From contig JAUCBJ010000968.1 of assembly GCA_032718475.1 (NCBI GenBank), positions 24,787 through 88,786 of the forward strand: DNA of 64,000 nucleotides, read 5' to 3'. Each line of letters begins with the position of its first letter. The stretch's first letter is position 1. The position numbers and the translations under genes are program-made. This document shows, one piece after another, positions 24,631 to 35,780 of this stretch. The notes beneath the pieces are model-generated. The model was not told the DNA's origin, searched no databases, and saw only the letters and a list, made by a program, of their open reading frames with translations. Origin of the DNA: Nemertoderma westbladi (Eukaryota; Xenacoelomorpha; Nemertodermatida; Nemertodermatidae).

Positions 24631-26775
24631 ACTAGAAAGCCCGTGGCCCTTCGGGCCACGGCTTTCTAGTTCACAAGCCTATTCACCATTCCAAACATTA
24701 GATTAATTAAGAATGGGAGAAGGATTTCACTTTCAGACAATTCGTCCCCTAGTGGCGGACTGGAGAACTTCAGACTGGTCAACGTCCTTCCCAAAGACGC
24801 AGCTTATGATGTAGTACAGTAGAACTCTGCCAAGTATCAGCCTAAAAGCATTTTTAATAAATAAATGTGAGAATGTTTTGACTTTTCAGACATTTCGCAC
24901 CCTAGCAGTATACTGGAGAACTGCAGACTGGTTAGCATCCGCCCCAAACACACAGCCTATGGTGTAGTACCTTTCCCAAGTATAAGAAAAAAAGCATTAG
25001 AAACAACGAAATGGGAGAAGGTTTTCATGTCAGACATTTCACCCTCTAGCGGCAGACTGAGAAATTGCAGATTGGTCAGAGTTATCCGCAAACACGCAGT
25101 CTATGGTGTAGTAGACCTCTGCCAAGCATCAGCCTAAAAGCATTATAATCATCGAAATGGGAGAGGGTTTTCACTTTCAGACATTTCGCCCCCTAGCAGC
25201 CGAATGCAAAACTGCAGTTTGTTCGGCGTCCTCCCCAGATACACACCCTATGGTGTAATACACATCTGCCAAGTGTCAGCCTGAAAGCATATTAATAACG
25301 AAATGGGATGAGGTTTTCACTTTCAAGACATTTGGCCCCCTATCGGTAGACTGGATAAATGCAGACTGGTTCTAGCTCCTCCCCAAACACACAGCCTATG
25401 GTGTAGTAGACCACTGCCAAGTATGCCTTATAAACAATGAAATGCATAAAGGTTTTCATTTTCAGACATTGCGCCCCCTAGCGGCAGACAGAGCTATTGC
25501 AGATTGGTCAGCGTTCTCCATAAACACACAGTCTTTGATGAAGTAGACCTCTGACAAGTATCAGCCTAAAAACATTATAAACATCAAATGGGATAAGGTT
25601 TTCACATTCAGATATTCTCCCCCTAGCGGCCGAATAGATAACTGCAGGTTGTTCGTCGTCCTCTCCAGACACACACCCTATTGTGTAATACACATCTGCC
25701 AAGCGTCAGCCTAAAAGCATTAAAAACAACGAAATGGGTGAAGGTTTTCACTTTCAGACATTGCGCCCCCTACCGGCAGGTAGAGGAATTGCAGATTATT
25801 CAGAGTTCTCTACAAACACGCAGTCTATGGTGTAGTAGACTTCTGCCAAGTACCAGCAAAAAAGCATTATAAATAACGAAATGGGTGAAGGTTTTCACTT
25901 TCAGACATTGCGCCCCCTAGCGGCAGACAGAGGAATTGCAGATTGGCCAGAGTTCTCCACAAACACGCAGTCTATGGTGTAGTAAACTTCTGCCAAGTAA
26001 CAGCAAAAAAACATTATAAATAACGACATGGGATAAGGTTTTCACTTTCGGATATCTCTCCCCCTAGTGGCGGACTGGGGAATTGCAGATTGGTCAGCAT
26101 CCTCCGCAAACATACAGCCTATGGTGTAGTATACCTCTGCCACGTATCAATTAAAAGGCCTTAATAATAACGAAATGGGAAAAGGTTTTCAGTTTCGGAC
26201 ATTTCGCCCCCTAGCGGCAGACAGGAGATCTGCAGATTGATCAGTGTCCTCCCAAACATGCAGTCTATGGTCAGAAACATATCTGCAAAGTATCATTTAT
26301 AACAGATTGAGACTGATGGTGTAACCGCTGTTATAGAGTTTCCCGCTGGTTGATCAGTGATTTGGCCGAAAATGGTTACAGTATGGTATAGCCCAATTTG
26401 ACCACAATAATACGCATTCACGCATAAATGATACATAAAATTAGCCTCGATATAACGACGTTTCGCGTCCATGTGCTCGGGGCAGTCTGCATCACGTAGA
26501 TGCGCATCAAAAAATAGCATAATAGTCGAGACCCAACATGTAGAGTGACAGAATGAACTGCTAGGCCTAACGCGCTACCGGTACCAAATTCACGAAATCT
26601 GCATTCACGCAAACAAATGCGTAAAATAAGACTCGAGATAGCGACAGTGCACGTGCTTGTGACGAGAGCTTTCGTTCGATGTATCGCGAGCTCCGATTGG
26701 TGCTTGTGTGTAGAAACGTATAGCTTGGACAGACAAACAAACAGACAGACAGACACATGATATTTATATATATAG
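24631..26775 (+). mobile_element. HINE/pearl-like element, type B, copy 2
   Basis: Starts with the hairpin at 24631-24670 and the type-B head. It carries about ten core repeats and the type-B tail. Its tail region is longer than in copy 1: at 26336-26560 it holds a second, diverged version of the tail block (acgcattcacgcataaatga). Confidence 0.65.
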
Positions 26776-28968
26776 ACTAGAAAGCCTGTGGCCCTTCGGG
26801 CCACAGCTTTCTAGTGCACGTGCAGATGATATATGAATATGTGTGGGAGATTGGAGAACTGCATACGGAACAGACACCATCATTAAATAAAACACCACCC
26901 CCATAAGAGATAACTGTCAAGTTTCAACTTTAGTCAGATTGTAAATAACAAAATTTCCAGAAAATGATCACTTTCAGATCCACCCTCTACCTGCGGACTG
27001 GTGAAATGCAGACGGCGCTGCAGTTTGGTAAAGGTGGGGTTTATGGTGAAGTAAAATGCCTGCCTTTCAAGTTTCAGCTTAAACAGATTGTAAATAACAA
27101 AATTGGTGTAGATGTTCACATTCAGACTTCTAGCGGTAGACTGAAGAACTGTAGACGACTCTGGGACTCCGTAAAGATACAGAATATGCTGCAGTAGATT
27201 CCTGCCAAGTTTCAGCTCAAAGGGATTAAAGAGAACCAATTGGGATGAGGTGTTCACTATCAGACAATTCGCCCTCTAGCGGCAGATAGGGGAACTGTAT
27301 ACAACTCTGCGACTCCGTAAAGGTAGAGCCTATGCTGTAGTAGATGCCTACCAAGTTTCAGTCTAAACCGTTTGTAAATAACAAAGTTGGAGAAGATGTT
27401 AATTTTCAGACATTTCACCCTCTAGCGGTAGACTGGGGAAGTGTATAGGACTCTGCAACTCCGTAAAGATAGAGCCTAGGATGTAGTAGATACCTGCCAA
27501 GTTTCAGCTCAAAAGGATTAAAAAGAACCAAATGGGATGAGGTTTTCACTATCAGACAATTCGCCCTCTTGCGTCTGACTGTGGAACTGTAGACGACTCT
27601 ACTACTCCGCAAAGATATAGCCTATGCTATAGTAGATGCCTACCAAGTTTCAGTCTAAAAGGATTGTAAATAACAAAGTTGGAGAAGATGTTAACTTTCA
27701 TACATTTCGCCCTCTAGCGGCAGACGCGGGTACTGTAGACAACTCTGCGCGACTCAGTAAAGATATAGCCTATGCTGTAGTAGATGCCTACCAAGTTCAG
27801 TCTAAATGGATTATAAATAACAAAGTTGGAGAAGATGTTAACTTGCAAACATTTCGCCCTCTAGCGGTAGACTGGGAAATTGTAGACGACTTTGCGACTC
27901 AGTAAAGATTCAGCCTATGCTGTAGTAGATGCCTACCAAGTTTCAGTCAAAACGGATTGTAAATAATAAAGTTGGAGAAGATGTTATCTCTCAGACATTT
28001 AGCACTCTAACGGTAGACTGGGGAACTGTAGACCACCCAGTGACTCCGGAAATATACAGCCTATGCTGCAGTATATAGCTACCAAGTTTCAGCTCAAAAG
28101 CATTAAAAACAACCCAATAAGATCAGGTTTTCACTATCGGATAATTCGCCCTCTAGCGGCAGACGGGGGAACTTCAGACGGCTCTGAGTATTACGTTGCA
28201 ACGAGTTAGGGCGAGACCTATCTAACGAGCTATAGTAAGCGAGATTTCATCGAGATTAGATGTATAATATTAGATAACATAATAATACAGTAAGTATAGG
28301 CCTATAGAAATAATTATTTTTACTTTTAATATTCATAACAGTAAAACAAAAATGTTATAAACCTCTCCTTCCATGCAGCCAATGATTGAGAAAGCAGAAT
28401 TACTACAACCCAAACCCACCCCAATCAACACTCCAGCCTGCTTGCTCCTTATCTGTGCCCAGCCAGCTAGCTGCGAGTTCAATAATTACCTTAAGGTTGC
28501 TACAGAAAACAATCCTTCCCTATTCAATAACAATAGGCCAATTCGATCGTGCTTGGCGAATATGACATATTTATACACTATTTGTTTTTTAATCAATAAA
28601 TAATCATACATATTTATATTAAACACTCGAATAAAATAAATACTTTGTGAGAATGGGACACGGCGAATCTACCCATGTTAATTTTATACCAGGTGGGATA
28701 AATGTTAGCCCTCTAAATCATTAATTACCGATAGAAGAACCGAAATAATTCGATAAATTTCGCCCGAAAATCACGAAAATCGCCCTCTAGCGGCAGACGG
28801 GCGAACTTCAGACGACTCTGAGTATTACGTTGCAACGAGTTAGGGCGAGACCTTTCTAACGAGCTATAGCAAGCGAGATTTCATCGAGATGGGTTCGATT
28901 GTATAGCCGATGACAAACACACAGACAGACTGACTGACTGACAGACAATCGATATTTATATATATTAG
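26776..28968 (+). mobile_element. HINE/pearl-like element, type A, copy 2
   Basis: Very similar to the type-A copy 6,795 bp upstream, including the T/A version of the hairpin (26776-26815), the head and the tail segment around ataacagtaaaacaaaaatg. It differs by an extra core-like unit after the head (26955-27070) and by a gact/gaca mix in the microsatellite. Confidence 0.65.
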
Positions 28969-31122
28969 ACTAGAAAGCCCGTGGCCCTTCGGGCCACGGC
29001 TTTCTAGTTCACAAGCCTATTCACCATTCCAAACATTAGATTAATTAATTAACTTAACATAATTAACAAAACGTCACATGATTGAGTGTTCTCTCAAACA
29101 AAAGGACTGAAGCTGTTTTACTTTTCAAATTTCTACATAATACGTACAACGTACAACGTATTATGCTACTTAGGTTGTATAAAGTAGATAAATAACTGCC
29201 AAGTATCATTTCCAAAGGATTACAAATAGTAAAAATATGGAAGAAGGTTAAACTGTAGAACTGCAGGTGGTTATCATCCTCGTAAACACAAACTATAGTT
29301 TATTTAGTTTAGTAGGTACTGTACAGTACTTTTAGATCGCTGCCAAGAATAAACTCTAAAATAATTTAAATGGGAGAAGGATTTCACTTTCAGACAATTC
29401 GTCCCCTAATGGCGGACTGGAGAACTGCAGACTGGTCAACGTCCTTCCCAAAGACGCAGCTTATGATGTAGTACAGTAGACCTCTGCCAAGTATCAGCCT
29501 AAAAGCATTTTTAATAAATAAATGAGAGAATGTTTTCACTTTTCAGACATTTCGCACCCTCTAGCAGTATACTGGAGAACTGCAGACTGGTTAGCATCCG
29601 CCCCAAACACACAGCCTATGGTGTAGTATACCTTTCCCAAGTATAAAAAAAAAGCATTAGAAAAAACGAAATGGGAGAAGGTATTCATTTCAGACATTTC
29701 ACCCTCTAGTGGTAAGACTGTGGAATTGCAGATTTGTCAGAGTTCTCCACAAAAACGCAGTCTAGGGGGTAGTAGACCTCTGCAAAGTATCAGCATAAAA
29801 GCATTATTAATAACGAAATGGGTGAAGGTTTTCACTTTCAGACATTTCGCCCCCTAGTGGCAGACAGAGGAATTGCAGATTGGTCAGAGTACTCCACAAA
29901 CACGCAGCCTATGGTGTAGTAGACCTCTGCCAAGTATCAGCCTATAAGTACTATAAACAACGAAATGGGATAAGGTTTTCACTTTTAGATATTTCGCCCC
30001 CTAGCGGCCGAATGGAGAACTGCAGGTAGTTGGGCGTCCTCCACAGACACACACCATATGGTGTAATACACATCTGCCAAGTGTCAGCCTAAAAGCATTA
30101 TTAATAACAAAATGGGATAAGGTTTTCACTTTCAGACATTTGGCCCCCTAGTGGCAGACAGAGGAATTGCAGATTGGTCAGAGTTCTCCACAAACACGCA
30201 GCCTAGGGTGTAGTAGACCTCTGCCAAGTATCAGCCTATAAGTATTATAAACAACGAAATGGGATAAGGTTTTCACTTTCAGATATTTCGCCCCCTAGCG
30301 GCTGAATGGAGAACTGCAGGTTGTTGGGCGTCCTCCACAGACACTCACCAAATGGTGTAATACACATCTGCCAAGTGTCAGCCTAAAAGCATTATTAATA
30401 ACGAAATGTGATAAGGTTTTCACTTTCAGACATTTGGCCCCCTAGCGGTAGACTGGAGAAATGCAGACTGATTCTAGCTCCTCCCCAAACACGCTGTATG
30501 GTGTAGTAGACCTCTGCCAAGTATCAGCAAAAAAGCATTATAAACAAAGAAATGGGATAAGGTTTTCACTTTCAGATATTTCTCCCCCTTGCGGCAGACT
30601 GGGGAATTGCAGATTGGTCAGCATCCTCCCCAAACACACAGCCTATGGTGTAGAAGACCTCTGCCATGTATCAGCTAAAAGGCTTTAATAATAACGAAAT
30701 GGGAGATGTTTTAAGTTTCGGATATTTCGCCCCCTAGCGGCAGACTGGAGAACTGCAGATTGATCAGTGTCCTCCCAAACACACAGTCTATGGTCGGGAA
30801 CAGATCTACAAAGTATCATTTAGAACAGATTAAGTCTGGTATCAAAAAGTAGCATAATAGTCGGACCTAACATGTATAGTGACAGAATGAACTGCTAGGC
30901 CTAACTGCGCTACCGGTACCAAATTCACGAAATCTGCATTCACGCAAACAAACGCGTAAAATAAGACTCGAGATAGCGACAGTGCACGTGCTCGTGACGA
31001 GAGCTTTCGTTCGATGTATCGCGAGCTCCGATTGGTGCTTGTGTGTAGAAACGTATAGCTTGGACAGACAAGCAGACAGACAGACAGACAGACAGACAGA
31101 CACATGATATTTATATATATAG
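28969..31122 (+). mobile_element. HINE/pearl-like element, type B, copy 3
   Basis: Starts with the hairpin at 28969-29008. It has a longer unique head than the other type-B copies (29040-29360), about nine core repeats, the type-B tail, a gaca microsatellite and gatatttatatatatag. The sequence then continues without any spacer into a type-A internal segment. Confidence 0.65.
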
Positions 31123-32385
31123 ATAACAGTAAAACAAAAATGTTATAAACCTCTCCTTCCATGCAGCCAATGATTGAGAAAGCAGAATTACTCTTGAGCA
31201 ATTCGCAACAGACAACCCAAACCCACCCCAATCAACACTCCAGCCTGCTTGCTCCTTATCTGTGCCCAGCCAGCTAGCTGCGATTTCAATAATTACCTTA
31301 ACGTTGCTATGATACAGAAATCCTTCCCTATTCACTACAGCACTAAGAATAGGCCAATTCAATCGTGCTTGGCGAATATGACATATTTATACACTATTTG
31401 ATTTTTAATCAATAAATAATCATACATATTTATATTAAACACTCGAATAAAATAAATACTTTGTGAGAATGGGACACGGCGAATCTACTCATGTTAATTT
31501 TATACCAGATGGGATAAATGTTACCCCTCTAAATAATTAATTACCGATAGAAGAACCGAAATGATTCGATACATTTCGCCCGAACGAACACAAAATACGC
31601 ATTCACGCAAGCAAACGCGTAAAATTAGCCTCGAGATTGCGATAGTTTACGTGCTCAGGACGAGAGCTTTCGATCGATGTATCATTTGCTCAGATTGGTG
31701 CATGTGTGTCGGAGCGTATAGCTTGGACAGACTCACAGACTCATAGACTCACAGACTCACAGACAGACAGAGGATATTTATATATAGATTAATTTTATAC
31801 CAGATGGGATAAATGTTACCCCTCTAAATAATTAATTACCGATAGAAGAACCGAAATGATTCGATACATTTCGCCCGAACGAACACAAAATACGCATTCA
31901 CGCAAGCAAACGCGTAAAATTAGCCTCGAGATTGCGATAGTTTACGTGCTCAGGACGAGAGCTTTCGATCGATGTATCATTTGCTCAGATTGGTGCATGT
32001 GTGTCGGAGCGTATAGCTTGGACAGACTCACAGACTCATAGACTCACAGACTCACAGACAGACAGAGGATATTTATATATATAGATTAATTTTATACCAG
32101 ATGGGATAAATGTTACCCCTCTAAATAATTAATTACCGATAGAAGAACCGAAATGATTCGATACATTTCGCCCGAACGAACACAAAATACGCATTCACGC
32201 AAGCAAACGCGTAAAATTAGCCTCGAGATTGCGATAGTTTACGTGCTCAGGACGAGAGCTTTCGATCGATGTATCATTTGCTCAGATTGGTGCATGTGTG
32301 TCGGAGCGTATAGCTTGGACAGACTCACAGACTCATAGACTCACAGACTCACAGACAGACAGAGGATATTTATATATATAGATAG
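31123..32385 (+). mobile_element. Chimeric A/B element tail with tandem triplication
   Basis: 31123 to about 31577 matches the internal tail segment of type A (ataacagtaaaac to atttcgcccgaa). It then switches to type-B-like tail sequence (acgcattcacgcaagcaaac, cgtatagcttggaca) and ends in an aga/gaca microsatellite. From 31494 a ~295-297-bp unit starting ttaattttatacc is repeated three times almost identically. The same 61-codon chance ORF recurs at 31561, 31856 and 32153. Confidence 0.85.
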
Positions 32386-32954
32386 ATAATATATGTACCT
32401 TTACTTTCCCTGTTTCGGGGCCAGTAGGCCCTATTTAGTTAACCATATGCAACCAAGTGCGAACAAGTCCAACCTAGTGCCAGTTAGTCAAACCACCTGT
32501 CAGCGAGTGCAACCGGGTGCCAGTAGTAGGTAATTAATCTTAAGTCCAACCGGGCGGCCAGGTGTCAGTACAATAAAACAAGCGCTTTGGCGCATCCCGG
32601 CTGAAGAACGGTATTAGTACGTTTGAACGACACTAGCCAAACAATCCTGAAATCAGATAGAAACTGATAAAAATTGTTACCGGTACCGGTATATCAGTAT
32701 TGTTAGGCCTACTGTTACTTACTGGGCCTACTGTTAGTGTACTGTACTCGTGTACTGGGAAACTTATCGAGACTGAGGAGCGCGCTATTGAGTTTGCACA
32801 AAGCGTGGAGCTTCTCCCCCGAACTCTACAACAAAATGGGCAACCAACCCTACGTCTTTGTCCTTTTCCGCCATTTCCGGGTTGTACTGCGCAATCTAAA
32901 ATTACGCTGGTGAAGGACAGGCAGACAGGGGATTCATGCAGCTTGTTTGGCGTT
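32386..32954. other. Spacer between the element train and the right inverted arm
   Basis: Contains loosely repeated caaccaagtg, caacctagtgccagttagt and caaccgggtgccagtag between 32440 and 32560 (10-25-bp spacing). It then becomes GC-richer sequence without a recognisable gene. It has no counterpart beside the left arm. Confidence 0.5.
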
Positions 32955-33515
32955 TGACACGACGGTTTTCAATATCTGTGCGAATATTTATTCCCTTAGC
33001 ATTCTCATTGCTGCTTCTATCAGTCTATACTATGTTAGTGCCATACTGCAGTACTGTAGCAACCAACAACATTCTATAGCCCAGGCAGCCAGGTTGCAGG
33101 TTGGTGGAAAAACAGTTCAAAAATAAATCACGGTTCTGTTAATCACGGTTAGATTTCCAAGCGGCGTCAAGAAGAGTTATGGTTAATAGGTACTGCACTG
33201 CTGGCTCATCCCGGGGCTGGCGGACACCGGCTGTCACTAATCCTGGACCTGTCCTGCATTGTTTAGGCCTATTTGACAAAAGGTAGCGGCAGCCATACTC
33301 TTTACATCACTTAGCTTTAAGGCGTCAGGTTTTCTTCAGTCTGCATGTGTGCTGTGCTGCTGTGCACTTCTTACTGGTCCGCAATGCCTAATCTTTAAAA
33401 TCACATACGGATTATTCTCTATAGGAATCCATTACATACGCGTATGTGCGTGCATACGGATACGGCAAATGCATACGGATACGGATACGGCGAAAAGTTA
33501 TACCCCTAATTTTGG
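32955..33515. repeat. Right arm of the ~0.5-kb inverted repeat
   Basis: Reverse complement of 19430-19951. It includes an extra gcagccaggttgcagg insertion near 33085 and additional cgtatgtgcgtgcat near 33440. It ends about 195 bp before the PSMD9 start codon, so the arm probably includes upstream or promoter sequence of that gene. Confidence 0.93.
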
Positions 33516-33710
33516 CTCAGATTAGAGGCCATTGTATTACACAGCATACAGACTGACAGAGCTACCCGGTAAAAGTGCCCTCTACACTGCTCTATACATA
33601 CATACCGGTACAGTGCTTCCCGCTCCCGGCAGCTCGGTACCGTACCAGCGTACCGGTAACATAAGAACCACTGTACATTGTAGGCCTGCCGTTACCACCA
33701 ATACACTAAA

Positions 33711-34346
33711 ATGGAGACCTACGACGAACTAAAAGCCTCTCTAAAGGCTTTAATAAATAAAAAGTCGGGAATTGAGTCGGAGATTAAAGAACTCACGTCG
33801 GTTCTGGAATCCCAAGGTAATGTAGGAATGCAGACAGCATTGGTAGACTCCGAGGGTTTCCCGAGGGCGGACGTCGACGTGTTCTCGGTAGTGACGACGA
33901 GACAGCAGATAAATCGACTACAAAACGACCACAAAACGCTGATGCTTGACATCGAGGAACGCTTAAACGCGCTGCACCAGCGGGAACGGGAGGACAAGGA
34001 GTTCCGAGCGCATGTTAGTGTTCCTGTCCACGTTCCGCACCCTAGCGAGCCGTTCCTCACCGTGGACGCGGTAGCCGAAGAGAGTCCGGCGGAGCGGGCC
34101 GGGTTGCTGCTCGGGGATCGGATCACTCAGTTCGGTTCCATTACGGCGGGGAACTTTGAGGAACTGCGTAACATCTCGGATGTTGTCGGTCACAGTCAGG
34201 GGAAGAGCGTTCCGCTTATAGTGGTGCGTGGGGAACGTAAGGAGTTGGTCCATCTGTCATTAGTTCCTCAGCTGTGGAAGGGAAGGGGTTTGATTGGTTG
34301 TCTCATAAACATTATTAGTAAGTCTGAATCTGATTATGATAGATAA
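33711..34346 (+). CDS. PSMD9: 26S proteasome non-ATPase regulatory subunit 9 (assembly chaperone p27)
   Basis: PSMD9 (yeast Nas2) is a cytosolic/nuclear chaperone. It binds the ATPase subunit Rpt5/PSMC3 and helps assemble the base of the 19S regulatory particle. The 211-residue ORF has the family plan. An N-terminal helical hairpin (about 1-95) carries VLESQGNVGM, LVDSEGFPRADVDVF and INRLQNDHKTLM, closely matching vertebrate PSMD9. A PDZ domain follows (about 115-185) with AGLLLGDRITQFG and NFEELRNISDVV. The C-terminal LWKGRGLIGCLI is also conserved. Length is near the vertebrate protein (about 220 aa). It is read as one exon without a break, although animal PSMD9 genes usually have introns, so intron loss or an intact retrocopy is possible. 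The start context aaaATGG is reasonable. An AATAAA at 34679 is a candidate polyadenylation signal. Confidence 0.95.
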   Translation: METYDELKASLKALINKKSGIESEIKELTSVLESQGNVGMQTALVDSEGFPRADVDVFSVVTTRQQINRLQNDHKTLMLDIEERLNALHQREREDKEFRAHVSVPVHVPHPSEPFLTVDAVAEESPAERAGLLLGDRITQFGSITAGNFEELRNISDVVGHSQGKSVPLIVVRGERKELVHLSLVPQLWKGRGLIGCLINIISKSESDYDR

Positions 34347-34727
34347 TTGTAACTATAAGCCTACCGGTACCTTCCCTTATCTATTATTAGTTGTAACTAT
34401 TTTTATATTATATTGTTATTCATTAACATCAGTAAATCTATTAGTATTTCTATTCTACGAAACTGGGCGATGTTTTTTCTGGGTCTTTCTTTCACATTGG
34501 GATAATAGGGGTTACAGACGACACCATCACCTGAAATAGTGTCCAAATTCGGGGACAGAGGGCGAAACTTAACGCAAATTCCATCTCGGCGAATTAATAT
34601 CTAATATCCTGCCTCAATGCTAAATTATAAATTTAGGGGAATATATCAGGTTTCAGTGGCACTTATTATAACCAAAACAATAAACAGAAGTCAGTATAAC
34701 AACAAGTTACGGTTTTATTTTTGAGAG
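34347..34727. other. Presumed PSMD9 3' UTR
   Basis: AT-rich, non-coding sequence after the PSMD9 stop. It contains the AATAAA at 34679-34684 and no other recognised feature. Confidence 0.5.
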
Positions 34728-34806
34728 TAATCAGCTGTTATTTGCGTCGAATTTCCCCTGGAGATTGAGGAATTTAATTGCGTCGAAAGTCCCCCCCCCC
34801 CCCCTT
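34728..34806. repeat. Dispersed poly-C repeat R2, copy 2
   Basis: Blocks atcagctgttatttgcgtcg, ggagattgagg, aattgcgtcga and a ~15-nt C tract occur in the same order as at 15047-15140. Confidence 0.7.
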
Positions 34807-34950
34807 GATGGAATTTGAAAATCAGGTTCTGATGGAAATTCTCGTACATTTTTTATACAAAGTTTAACTAATCCGAAACATCAGCCAGGAGAAGTACATA
34901 CAGGACAACATTTGAGAAATTTCAATTGAGAACTGAATCAATTTTGACTA

Positions 34951-35780
34951 ATTTCAGTTACTTACAGTTTCAGTATTAAAAAATGTAGCATTTCAGTTAC
35001 AGTTACAGTATTACAAAATTGAGCATTTCAGTTACAGTATTACAAAATTGAGCATTTCAGCTACAGTTTCAGTATTACAAAATTGAGCATTTCAGTTACA
35101 GTTTCAATATTACAAAATTGAGCATTTCAGTTACAGTTTCAATATTACAAAATTGAGCTTTTCAGTATTACAAAATTGAGCATTTCAGTTACAGTTTCAA
35201 TATTACAAAATTGAGCATTTCAATATTACAAAATTGAGCATTTCAGTTACAGTATTACAAAATTGAGCATTTCAGTTACAGTTTCAGTATTACAAAATTG
35301 AGCATTTCAGTTACAGTATTACAAAATTGAGCATTTCAGCTACAGTTTCAGTATTACAAAATTGAGCATTTCAGTTACAGTTTCAATATTACAAAATTGA
35401 GCATTTCAGTTACAGTTTCAATATTACAAAATTGAGCTTTTCAGTATTACAAAATTGAGCATTTCAGTTACAGTTTCAATATTACAAAATTGAGCATTTC
35501 AGTATTACAAAATTGAGCATTTCAGTATTACAAAATTGAGCATTTCAGTTACAGTTTCAATATTACAAAATTGAGCATTTCAGTTACAGTTTCAATATTA
35601 CAAAATTGAGCTTTTCAGTATTACAAAATTGAGCATTTCAGTATTACAAAATTGAGCATTTCAGTTCCAGTTACAGTATTACCAAATTGAGCATTTCAGT
35701 TACAGTTTCAGTATTAGAAAATTGAGCATTTCAGTTTCAGTTACAGTATTGATCCTTATAAAATTTCAGTTTCAGTTATA
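34951..35780. repeat. ~35-bp AT-rich minisatellite with variable units
   Basis: The units combine gagcatttcag, ttacagtttcaatattac and aaaatt. Units lacking the ttacag part are mixed in, so lengths vary from about 20 to 36 bp. The marker cagctacagtttcag occurs at 35058 and 35338, showing a ~280-bp higher-order duplication. Confidence 0.95.

Noticed and set aside
19981-31122. Hammerhead ribozyme or Penelope-like origin for the element train
   Set aside because: I found no hammerhead core (ctgatga with a matching gaaa) near the hairpins and no GIY-YIG or reverse transcriptase coding sequence in the elements.
24335-31231. Cys/Ser/Leu-rich minus-strand ORFs (MCLSVCLSVCL) in three places
   Set aside because: They are translations of the gaca microsatellite and tail of the type-B elements, repeated with each element.
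31561-32338. Three identical 61-codon ORFs
   Set aside because: They recur only because a ~296-bp transposon tail is triplicated; no conserved domain is visible.
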